The notes under the pieces are model-generated. The model saw only the letters and a list, made by a program, of their open reading frames with translations. It was not told where the DNA came from and ran no database searches. A stretch of DNA of 10,660 nucleotides, taken from Candidatus Sivonenia alaskensis PMM_0068 (GTDB lineage: Bacteria > Cyanobacteriota > Cyanobacteriia > Gloeobacterales > PMM-0068). The stretch is from contig CASBPW010000051.1 of assembly GCA_949127685.1 (NCBI GenBank), positions 1 to 10,660 of the forward strand. The letters are read 5' to 3'. A program made the position numbers and the translations under genes. This document shows positions 1 through 6,344 of this stretch, one piece after another (positions within the stretch are counted from its first letter, which is position 1; each line of letters starts with the position of its first letter).

Positions 1-637
1 TACGGTGCTAGCCCAGGGAGTTGCTTCTGTCACCATTCCTTTTCGAAAACAAAAGGAAGTGGATCGGCTGAAAGCGATTCTAAGACCCGAGGATCTGGCG
101 AAAGTTCACTTTGTTGAGACTAATTTGATGGATGATCAGGCCGTTGCACAACTTGTCAATGGCCTGGAGCGAGTGGATGTGCTGATTCATCTGGTCGGCG
201 GGTTCTCGATGGGAGCTACCCACGAATACGATTTTGATCAGTGGAAACGTGACATTGACTTGAATCTGAACGTCGCATTTTTAGTCTGCAAATACAGTCT
301 GAAACGCATGCTGGAAAATAACTATGGCCGGATTGTGACCTTGGGTTCACGCGGTGCCGTGCAGCCGACGGGACAACTGGCAGCCTACTGTGCCTCGAAA
401 GCGGGAATGGTTGCCCTGACCCAGGCGATCGCAGACGAAACCAAGGGAACTCCGATCACGGCGAATGTCGTACTGCCCAGTGTGATTGACACGCCTGGCA
501 ATCGGGCCTCTATGGGTGAAGCGGATGCCGATAAATGGGTTAAACCTGAGTCCCTGGCCCAGGTAATTTGTTTTCTGGCTTCTACGGCTGCTCAGGATAT
601 TCGGGGGGCTGTAATTCCTGTTTATGGCAGCATTTAG
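1..637 (+). CDS. SDR family NAD(P)-dependent oxidoreductase, 5'-truncated by window edge
   Basis: Probable cytoplasmic NAD(P)-dependent oxidoreductase of the short-chain dehydrogenase/reductase family; the substrate cannot be read from sequence. The frame is open from base 2, and the GTG at position 5 is unlikely to be the true start, because the text there already matches the end of the first Rossmann helix and the following strand (LAQGVASVTIPFRK); the glycine-rich cofactor motif must lie upstream of the window. Numbering from that GTG, visible parts are LVGGFSMG (63-70, at the place of the usual NNAG), the Asn-containing helix DLNLN (85-89), catalytic Ser115, and the Tyr128-x-x-x-Lys132 pair in YCASK. 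The PSVIDTPGNR loop (159-168) and the C-terminal GAVIPVYG are typical of this family. The C-terminus looks natural, so only the 5' end is missing. A glucose-6-phosphate dehydrogenase remnant follows directly. Confidence 0.9.
   Translation, partial: TVLAQGVASVTIPFRKQKEVDRLKAILRPEDLAKVHFVETNLMDDQAVAQLVNGLERVDVLIHLVGGFSMGATHEYDFDQWKRDIDLNLNVAFLVCKYSLKRMLENNYGRIVTLGSRGAVQPTGQLAAYCASKAGMVALTQAIADETKGTPITANVVLPSVIDTPGNRASMGEADADKWVKPESLAQVICFLASTAAQDIRGAVIPVYGSI
425..432. repeat. HIP1 palindrome GCGATCGC
   Basis: Copy of the highly iterated palindrome common in many cyanobacterial genomes, here inside the SDR gene. It is used as a taxonomic hint only. Confidence 0.8.
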
Positions 638-649
638 GACGGAGTTTTT

Positions 650-873
650 GAAACAGCCTGTCAACGGTTCAGACGCTTTGCCAAGCACTCAACGGGGCCT
701 AGCACCCGGCTTATTATCTTGCCATCCCGCCGACGATGTTTGAGGCGGTGATCGAACATTTGGCGAACTCGGGCTGTGTTCAGGGGGCTCGCTTTATCAT
801 CGAGAAACCGTTTGGGCGAGACCTGACCTCGGCCCAGGAACTCAACCGACTCCTGCTCGCCACCTTCGCCGAG
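650..873 (+). pseudogene. Internal remnant of glucose-6-phosphate dehydrogenase (zwf-like)
   Basis: About 75 codons from the N-terminal NADP-binding half of a glucose-6-phosphate dehydrogenase, the first enzyme of the oxidative pentose phosphate pathway. One frame (650-712) reads CQRFRRFAKHSTGPSTRL. A different frame then reads YYLAIPPTMFEAVIEHL from 712 and continues through ARFIIEKPFGRDL and SAQELN to 873. LAIPP and EKPFGRDL are signature segments of the family. The two parts join in register if one T has been lost near 710-714 (CGGCTTATTAT for CGGCTTTATTAT), so this is a single-base frameshift. The upstream GxxGDL cofactor motif is absent, and after F-A-E the sequence stops resembling the family just before the expected RIDHYLGK active-site motif. 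The piece therefore lacks both ends and cannot encode an enzyme. The ATG at 736 opens a 90-codon frame, but it is only part of this remnant. Confidence 0.75.
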
Positions 874-929
874 TGGGGCAACTTCTGCGCTCGTTGGCCG
901 CATTTACCAAGGTTTCCCCTCCCTGTACT

Positions 930-959
930 CGGCATCTCCCAAATCAGCATCTCCCAGAT
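930..959. repeat. Two 15-bp tandem repeats upstream of secA
   Basis: CGGCATCTCCCAAAT (930-944) is followed directly by CAGCATCTCCCAGAT (945-959), with 13 of 15 positions identical. The pair lies 42 bp before the secA start and directly upstream of a TTAAAAT stretch (961-967) that could serve as a -10 element. It could be a double protein-binding site or a chance duplication in decaying DNA; the sequence alone does not decide. Confidence 0.6.
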
Positions 960-1001
960 GTTAAAATTTGAAAACCCCCCTAGCGTGTGTGCATCATTCC
1001 T

Positions 1002-4000
1002 ATGTTGAATTTTCTAGGCAAAGTTCTCGGAGACCCCCAGAAGCGTAAGGTAAAGCAGTACCAACCCATTCTGGACCGAATTAGCAGTCTAGAAGGTGAG
1101 ATCAAGCGTCTGAGTGACGATGAACTCAGAGGAAAAACAGCTCAGTTTAAAGAACAGGTCAGCCAAGCGATCGCCGGCCAGAATCTAGCAGAATTGGAAA
1201 TCCAGGACCGCCGCAAAGTTTTAGATGCGGCCTTAGAACCGATTTTGCCAGAAGCCTTTGCCGTAGTTCGGGAAGCCGCTCAGCGGGTTTTGGGGATGCG
1301 CCATTATGATGTGCAAATGCTGGGGGGGATCGTCTTACATCGGGGTCAAATCGCTGAAATGAAGACAGGCGAAGGGAAAACGCTGGTTTCCACCCTGCCA
1401 GCCTATCTCAATGGCCTCACGGGACAAGGCGTACATATTGTGACGGTGAATGACTACTTGGCCCGTCGGGATTCCGAATGGATGGGCCAAGTACATCGCT
1501 TTTTAGGGCTTCAGGTCGGACTTATTCAGAATGAGATGAGTCCCCAAGAACGTCAGCGCAACTATGCTAGTGACATTACCTATGCCACCAACTCAGAACT
1601 AGGTTTCGACTACCTCCGGGACAACATGGCTACCTCGTTAGAGGAAGTGGTTCAGCGGAGATTTAACTACTGCATCATTGACGAAGTAGACTCTATCTTG
1701 ATCGACGAAGCGCGGACCCCGTTGATTATTTCTGGGCAAGTGGCCAAGCCCGCGCAGAAATACCAAAAAGCAGCAGCTATCGCCGAAAAACTCAAGAAAA
1801 CGGAGCATTACGAAGTCGATGAGAAAGCCCGTAATGCGACCTTGACGGATGAAGGCTATGAAGCAGCAGAGCAGCTCTTGGGAGTAATCGACCTCTTTGA
1901 CCCAAAAGACCCCTGGGCACACTACGTCTTCAATGCGATCAAGGCGAAGGAACTCTTTATCAATGATGTCCAATACATTGTCCGTAATGACGAAGTAGTG
2001 ATTGTCGACGAATTCACCGGGCGGGTGATGCCAGGACGCCGTTGGTCCGATGGTCTCCACCAAGCTATTGAAGCCAAAGAAGAGACGACGATCCAGAATG
2101 AAACCCAAACCCTAGCTTCGATCACCTACCAAAACTTCTTCCTGCTCTATCCCAAATTGGCGGGGATGACCGGGACGGCGCTCACGGAAGAAGCGGAACT
2201 CGGCAAGATTTATAACCTAGAAGTCACGTCTATCCCAACCAACCGTAATGTTATTCGGACAGATCTATCAGACCGGGTATACAAAGCGGAACTCGGCAAG
2301 TGGCAAGCCGTCGCCGACGAAGTACAAGAAATTCACGAGCAAGGACGGCCCATCCTGGTGGGAACTACCTCCGTTGAAAAATCAGAAGTTCTTGCAGCCC
2401 TCCTGAAAGAACGCGGTATTGGGCATAACCTGCTCAACGCAAAACCAGAAAATGTGGAACGAGAATCAGAAATTGTGGCACAGGCAGGCCGCCGGGGAGC
2501 CGTGACCATCGCCACCAACATGGCGGGCAGGGGAACGGACATTCTCTTGGGCGGAAATCCTGAGTATATGGCTCGTCTGAAAGTCCGCGAAGACCTGATG
2601 CCTGCCTTACGCGATCCAGAAGAAGAAAATGACCCGCTCGCTCCTTTGACCCGCAGAAATACAGCCCAAGGTTTTGGTGGCGGCGCTGCCACCGCTCAGG
2701 CGATCAGCCTCTATCCCTGTGAAATTTCCCAAGAAGCCAAACAGCTCCTCAAGGAATCTGTGAATTTTGCCACAGAGCAACTGGGAGCCCGTACCCGGTC
2801 TTTTCTGGAAGTCGAGGAAATGATTTCCATTGCCTCCGAAAAGGCGCCCACGGAAAACCCTGTGATTGCGAAGCTGCGCGAAGCGTTTAATAAGATCTAT
2901 GCCGAGTACAAGCATTACACGGAGCAGGAACACGAAGAAGTCGTAGAACTGGGCGGGCTCCATGTAGTTGGAACGGAGCGCCATGAGTCCCGTCGGGTTG
3001 ATAACCAGTTGCGAGGACGTTCTGGTCGTCAGGGAGACCCTGGCTCTACTCGTTTTTATCTTTCTTTGCAGGATAACCTCCTACGTATTTTTGGAGGAGA
3101 CCGCGTTTCCGGCATGATGGACGCCTTCCGGGTGGAAGAGGATATGCCCATCGAATCCAAGATGTTGACCAAAACCCTGGAAAACGCCCAGCGCAAAGTA
3201 GAAACCTACTTCTACGACACCCGCAAACAGGTCTTTGAATACGACGAAGTCATGAACAACCAGCGCAAGGCAATCTATACCCAGCGCCGAAATGCTTTGG
3301 AAGGCGGAGATACCCGTGCGGTTGTAATTGCCTATATCGAAGAAACGATGGAAGAAGTCGTGAATTCCTTTGTCAACCCAGAAATTCCACCGGAAGAATG
3401 GAACCTAACGGCCCTTATTGAAGCGGTCCAGAAAGTGATTCCTCTTTTGTCCGACCTCAAGCCTGAGCAGCTCAGGGACCTAAACTTGGTGGAATTGATT
3501 GCAGAAATTAAGCGTCAATCGCTGCTTGCCTATGAGGCGAAAGAAGCTTCGATCAACAGCCTGCAAGCGGATAGGCCGGATCTGATGCGTTACTTCGAAC
3601 GACAGTTTATTCTTCAAGAGATGGACTCGATGTGGCGGGAGCACCTCCAGCAAATGGAAGCGCTACGAGAGGCCATTGGCTTGAGAGGTTATGGTCAGAA
3701 AGACCCCTTGGTAGAGTACAAAAATGAAGGCTACCAAATGTTTCTGGAGATGTTGGAGCAAATACGCCGTAATGTAATGTATAAGCTCTATAACTTCCAA
3801 CCGAACTATGCAGAGCAGAATTATATAACTGAGGCTGAATTCACGAATTTTGGCAATTTCCACGAGGAAGAAGCAGCCAATTTTAGTTTGCCTCCGATGC
3901 TCGACCTCCGATTCCTTGCCGAAAGATCTAGAGAAGAAAGGGCACAAATTCTTTCCCGTTTCCAGTTGTTGGGAGAGGAAAAAATACCGCCTGAAGATGA

Positions 4001-4019
4001 TAAATCCATGATTGCCTAA
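1002..4019 (+). CDS. secA: Preprotein translocase ATPase SecA, cyanobacterial type
   Basis: Motor of the Sec pathway: it uses ATP to push unfolded preproteins through SecYEG in plasma and thylakoid membranes. I chose ATG 1002 (1005 residues) over an in-frame GTG at 987, because MLNFLGKVLGDPQKRK matches the usual N-terminus; no clear Shine-Dalgarno is present. Visible are Walker A GEGKT (123-127), the DEVD Walker B (227-230), the DEFTGR segment (336-341), NMAGRGTDILLGGNP (506-520), motif VI QLRGRSGRQGD (669-679) and the helical scaffold piece MDSMWREHLQQMEALR (874-889). About 120 residues (531-650) separate NPEYMARL from GGLHVVGTERHE, an insert known from cyanobacterial and chloroplast SecA. 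The Cys-rich zinc tail of proteobacterial SecA is missing; instead there is an acidic, aromatic-containing tail of about 70 residues (933-1005). An exonuclease gene follows after 14 bp, suggesting co-transcription. Confidence 0.97.
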   Translation: MLNFLGKVLGDPQKRKVKQYQPILDRISSLEGEIKRLSDDELRGKTAQFKEQVSQAIAGQNLAELEIQDRRKVLDAALEPILPEAFAVVREAAQRVLGMRHYDVQMLGGIVLHRGQIAEMKTGEGKTLVSTLPAYLNGLTGQGVHIVTVNDYLARRDSEWMGQVHRFLGLQVGLIQNEMSPQERQRNYASDITYATNSELGFDYLRDNMATSLEEVVQRRFNYCIIDEVDSILIDEARTPLIISGQVAKPAQKYQKAAAIAEKLKKTEHYEVDEKARNATLTDEGYEAAEQLLGVIDLFDPKDPWAHYVFNAIKAKELFINDVQYIVRNDEVVIVDEFTGRVMPGRRWSDGLHQAIEAKEETTIQNETQTLASITYQNFFLLYPKLAGMTGTALTEEAELGKIYNLEVTSIPTNRNVIRTDLSDRVYKAELGKWQAVADEVQEIHEQGRPILVGTTSVEKSEVLAALLKERGIGHNLLNAKPENVERESEIVAQAGRRGAVTIATNMAGRGTDILLGGNPEYMARLKVREDLMPALRDPEEENDPLAPLTRRNTAQGFGGGAATAQAISLYPCEISQEAKQLLKESVNFATEQLGARTRSFLEVEEMISIASEKAPTENPVIAKLREAFNKIYAEYKHYTEQEHEEVVELGGLHVVGTERHESRRVDNQLRGRSGRQGDPGSTRFYLSLQDNLLRIFGGDRVSGMMDAFRVEEDMPIESKMLTKTLENAQRKVETYFYDTRKQVFEYDEVMNNQRKAIYTQRRNALEGGDTRAVVIAYIEETMEEVVNSFVNPEIPPEEWNLTALIEAVQKVIPLLSDLKPEQLRDLNLVELIAEIKRQSLLAYEAKEASINSLQADRPDLMRYFERQFILQEMDSMWREHLQQMEALREAIGLRGYGQKDPLVEYKNEGYQMFLEMLEQIRRNVMYKLYNFQPNYAEQNYITEAEFTNFGNFHEEEAANFSLPPMLDLRFLAERSREERAQILSRFQLLGEEKIPPEDDKSMIA
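1167..1174. repeat. HIP1 palindrome GCGATCGC
   Basis: Second copy of the cyanobacterial octamer, inside the 5' part of secA. Confidence 0.8.
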
Positions 4020-4033
4020 GATTGCTTAACTTA

Positions 4034-4657
4034 ATGAATCCTTCCCTTCCACCCACACTCAGCCATGCTCTATCCTTAGACCCCATGCTGGTTCTGGATG
4101 TGGAGGGGAGTGGTTGGGGCTCGCCCCATGCCTTGATTGAAATCGGTGCTGTATTGGTGGCCGATGGAGAAGTTTTAGGTCGCTATAGTTCTTTAGTGCG
4201 CTATCGAGGCAGACTGAACCCGATGGTTACCAAGCTAACGGGTCTCAAGCAAGACGATTTGGTAGATGCCCCGAAATTACGAGGAGTCCTCACCGGATTT
4301 AGTCATTTTGCTGAGTCTGCACAAGTCCTCGTCGGTCATGGATTGAGTAATGATTTGGCGATTGTGCGCCACTCCTACGAAATTTGTCTGATGGAACCTC
4401 CTACTTTTTTGCAGTTGCCCACGGTCTGCACGGTAGATTTGGCTCCCTATGTGCTTCCCCATTGGCGCAGAAGAAGCTTAAGCCATTTAGCCCTGGGACT
4501 ATCCGTACCGCAACCGACTCAGCATCGCGCGTTGGAAGATGCTGAAACCACGACCTTGATTTATTACAGATTTAAAGAAGCGCTTGCCGGGACCGTGGAC
4601 TTATCAGAAGTGCCAGAACCAGCGCCCAAAGTAGTTGTAGCAGCGCATAGTTCTTGA
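4034..4657 (+). CDS. DEDDh-type 3'-5' exonuclease (DnaQ-like)
   Basis: Predicted metal-dependent 3'-5' exonuclease of the DnaQ/RNase T fold. It could act on DNA ends or on RNA; the sequence does not say which. From ATG 4034 (207 residues) the Exo I motif is LVLDVEGSG with Asp22 and Glu24, Exo II is VGHGLSNDL with Asp107, and Exo III is HRALEDAE with His164 and Asp169, giving the complete DEDDh set. An upstream TTG (4022) and a downstream ATG (4085) are in frame; the latter would leave almost nothing before the first catalytic strand, so 4034 is preferred, but no Shine-Dalgarno settles it. It is a single-domain protein with a short Pro/Ala/Val-rich tail (about 191-207), too small to be a polymerase. 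It starts 14 bp after secA and is probably read from the same transcript. Downstream it faces a gene on the other strand. Confidence 0.85.
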   Translation: MNPSLPPTLSHALSLDPMLVLDVEGSGWGSPHALIEIGAVLVADGEVLGRYSSLVRYRGRLNPMVTKLTGLKQDDLVDAPKLRGVLTGFSHFAESAQVLVGHGLSNDLAIVRHSYEICLMEPPTFLQLPTVCTVDLAPYVLPHWRRRSLSHLALGLSVPQPTQHRALEDAETTTLIYYRFKEALAGTVDLSEVPEPAPKVVVAAHSS

Positions 4658-4658
4658 G

Positions 4659-4763
4659 ACCTCTCCCCTAGCTCCTCTCCGTGAACGGAGAGGAGGACTG
4701 GAACTAGGAATTGTTTGGTTTCTCTCCCTCTCTGCGTGCGGAGAGGGGGCAGGGGGGAGAGGT
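4659..4763. repeat. Palindromic intergenic element with imperfect ~24-bp terminal inverted repeats
   Basis: The outer ends ACCTCTCCCC (4659-4668) and GGGGAGAGGT (4754-4763) are perfect 10-bp inverted repeats. The match continues inward as CCTCTCCG against CGGAGAGG, giving imperfect terminal repeats of 23-25 bp. Inside sit two further hairpins: a perfect 11-bp stem at 4672-4695 and a 7-bp stem CCCTCTC/GAGAGGG (4726-4732 with 4741-4747). The element fills the convergent gap almost exactly, beginning 2 bp after the exonuclease stop and ending next to the stop of the minus-strand lipoprotein gene. It contains no coding frame. The CCTCTCC/GGAGAGG composition resembles dispersed palindromic repeats found in cyanobacterial genomes. 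A small non-autonomous transposable or REP-like element is the likeliest reading, possibly with a role in 3'-end formation. Confidence 0.6.
4672..4695. terminator. Strong hairpin between convergent genes, possible bidirectional 3'-end structure
   Basis: CTCCTCTCCGT and ACGGAGAGGAG form a perfect 11-bp inverted repeat around GA; in RNA the loop would open to about four bases. It lies 15 bp after the exonuclease stop and 69 bp beyond the stop of the facing gene. There is no T-run on either strand, so it is not a canonical rho-independent terminator; an RNA 3'-end-stabilising role is equally possible. Confidence 0.35.
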
Positions 4764-5837
4764 TTAGCCCCTCCTCAGAGCCTTCCAAAGGTCTTGGACC
4801 TGGCGTTCCAAGGCTGGAGATAAAGGCTGAATCAGTTCACAACGGTCGAGCATGGGCGGAAAAATAAGCGGGTCTTGGCGCACCTCAGCAGCAATTTTTG
4901 GGTAGCTATTCGGATAGGGATTGATCACAGAAAACTGAGTGCTCAAACGTCCTAGAATTTCTGGCTCTAAGAGATAGTCCACCAAACGATAGAACGGATC
5001 AGCGGAAGCTTTGCGGGGCAAGACCCAAAAATCAGCCCACAGACTGGTGCCTTCTTCGGGTATGGTCACCCCAATCTCAGGGTTATCCTGGGCTGCACTG
5101 TAGAGGTCCGCAGACCAACCGACCGCGACCCAACTGTCTTCGGTGAGGAGAATCGGTAAATAGTCGGAGCTATAGGTCAGTAATTTTGGTTGTAGGGTCT
5201 GCAGTAGTTTATACGCCTCCTGCCAGTGATGGGGGTTGGGGCTATTCAGGGAGTAGCCTAAGCGCTTAAGGGCAATGGCAAAGACTTCTCTAGGGCTGTC
5301 CGGCAGCGTGATTCTCCGAGTCGGTCCCTGCCATAGAGCTTCCCAGCTTTTGATCGGGGCAGCCCGTTGACGGTTATAAGCAATCATCGCGGTCCCTAAG
5401 CGATAGGGGATGCCATAGCATCGGTCCTCAATCCAACCCCACTTTTGCCATTGGGGAGCCAAACTGGACAGGCGTTTCAAGCGCTTGGGGTCTAGGGGTT
5501 GCAGATAGGGAATCGCCTGAGTTAACCAAGCATCGCCTAAAAGATAGACCCCAGGAGGAGCAGTGGGCGCAGGCGGCGGGAAAAATTCATCGGTGAGTTC
5601 TTTCCAGACATCATCTTGCTTGGGCGGCGGCTCAAATTGCGCCTTAAGCTCCTTAAAAGTTTCTTCGGGTCGTCCTTTGAGCCAAGGTTGGACCCTGATA
5701 CCTGTTCGGGCTTTAAAGCGTTCCGTTTCACCCGTAGGCCAAGCCTGGGCCAGCGTCTCCACCGTCAGATCTACGGGCTCCTGACCACCACAAGCCCCCA
5801 AGGCAAGGAGGCTAAACAGTAAAGGTCGTCTTTTCAA
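4764..5837 (-). CDS. PotD-like extracellular substrate-binding lipoprotein
   Basis: Predicted periplasmic, membrane-anchored solute-binding protein of the type-2 periplasmic-binding fold, closest in style to spermidine/putrescine-binding PotD proteins; the ligand is not certain. I place the start at TTG 5837 (357 residues), which overlaps the stress-protein stop in TTGA and gives MKRRPLLFSLLALGACGG, a lipoprotein signal peptide with lipobox LGAC (lipidated Cys16). A longer frame from TTG 5858 adds MPGADCS and is less natural. The mature part has GVYLLGDAWL (96-105), CYGIPYRLGTAMIAYNR (140-156), EDSWVAVGWSADLYSAAQ (233-250) and FWVLPRKA (270-277), the usual order for the family. A proline-rich stretch (about 69-95, FEPPPK to PPPAPTAPP) sits before the first lobe motif. 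No permease or ATPase gene adjoins, so its transporter must be encoded elsewhere. It is probably translated by coupling to the upstream gene. Confidence 0.82.
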   Translation of the reverse strand: MKRRPLLFSLLALGACGGQEPVDLTVETLAQAWPTGETERFKARTGIRVQPWLKGRPEETFKELKAQFEPPPKQDDVWKELTDEFFPPPAPTAPPGVYLLGDAWLTQAIPYLQPLDPKRLKRLSSLAPQWQKWGWIEDRCYGIPYRLGTAMIAYNRQRAAPIKSWEALWQGPTRRITLPDSPREVFAIALKRLGYSLNSPNPHHWQEAYKLLQTLQPKLLTYSSDYLPILLTEDSWVAVGWSADLYSAAQDNPEIGVTIPEEGTSLWADFWVLPRKASADPFYRLVDYLLEPEILGRLSTQFSVINPYPNSYPKIAAEVRQDPLIFPPMLDRCELIQPLSPALERQVQDLWKALRRG

Positions 5838-6271
5838 GGAACAATCAGCACCGGGCAAGGAGCGAGATTGATCACTTGGTCACTGACGCTCTTTTCTCCT
5901 TCAATCAAGCCAAGGCCCCGCGTCCCCATGACAATCAATCCGGCTTCCACCTCATCGGCCACATCGCAAATAATAAAGGCGGCTTTGCCTTCTTCGATAC
6001 GCCCTTCCACAGGAATGGATTCCGCTTCAAAAGACTGGCGGGCACTATCGATAAATCCTTGAGCCCTAGCTTCCACCTTGGTTTTAGCCTCTGTGAACTG
6101 CTGCTGCTGTTCGTCAGAGAGTTCTCCGGGCACAACGGTCGGAATATCAATCACCGAAACTAGTAGAATTTTGCTTTGGTACTTCCGGGCTACATCCATC
6201 GCAAAAGGGACAGCACGCTCACTTTCGGGAGAACCATCCACAGGGAGCAGAATCGTTTCAAACATCGCCAT
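5834..6271 (-). CDS. Universal stress protein, UspA family
   Basis: Small cytoplasmic single-domain UspA-fold protein, a nucleotide-binding or signalling family linked to stress survival. The start at ATG 6271 gives 145 residues beginning MAMFETILLPVDGS; AAGGGA at 6289-6284 is a weak, distant Shine-Dalgarno. ATG 6265 is the alternative. The open frame extends up to 6355, but that would overlap the divergent gene and add residues foreign to the family. The N-terminal strand with Asp12 (PVDGS) and the C-terminal CPVLIVP are typical. The phosphate loop begins normally as MGTRGLGL (GTRG at 116-119), but the usual G-2x-G-9x-G(S/T) spacing is broken: the sequence runs through EGEKSVSDQV with no glycine at the final position, so ATP binding is uncertain. 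The stop overlaps the start of the lipoprotein gene by four bases, so the two form one transcription unit. Confidence 0.88.
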   Translation of the reverse strand: MAMFETILLPVDGSPESERAVPFAMDVARKYQSKILLVSVIDIPTVVPGELSDEQQQQFTEAKTKVEARAQGFIDSARQSFEAESIPVEGRIEEGKAAFIICDVADEVEAGLIVMGTRGLGLIEGEKSVSDQVINLAPCPVLIVP

Positions 6272-6344
6272 GCTACTGTAGTGTCCCTTTTGTTGTACCA
6301 CAGTTGTCCCCTCTCCTAGACGTTGTTTCGGAATAGCAAGCATA

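Noticed and set aside
987..1001. GTG 987 as the secA start
   Set aside because: It adds MCIIP, which is not part of the usual SecA N-terminus; ATG 1002 gives the standard beginning.
736..1008. 90-codon open frame starting at ATG 736 as a real gene
   Set aside because: Its first half is the interior of glucose-6-phosphate dehydrogenase, continuous with sequence upstream of the ATG; its second half matches nothing and overlaps the secA start.
1638..2984. Long minus-strand frames opposite secA (for example 1638-2108, 2333-2692, 2607-2984)
   Set aside because: They lie antisense to strongly conserved SecA motifs, and their translations show no family features; they are shadows of the coding strand.
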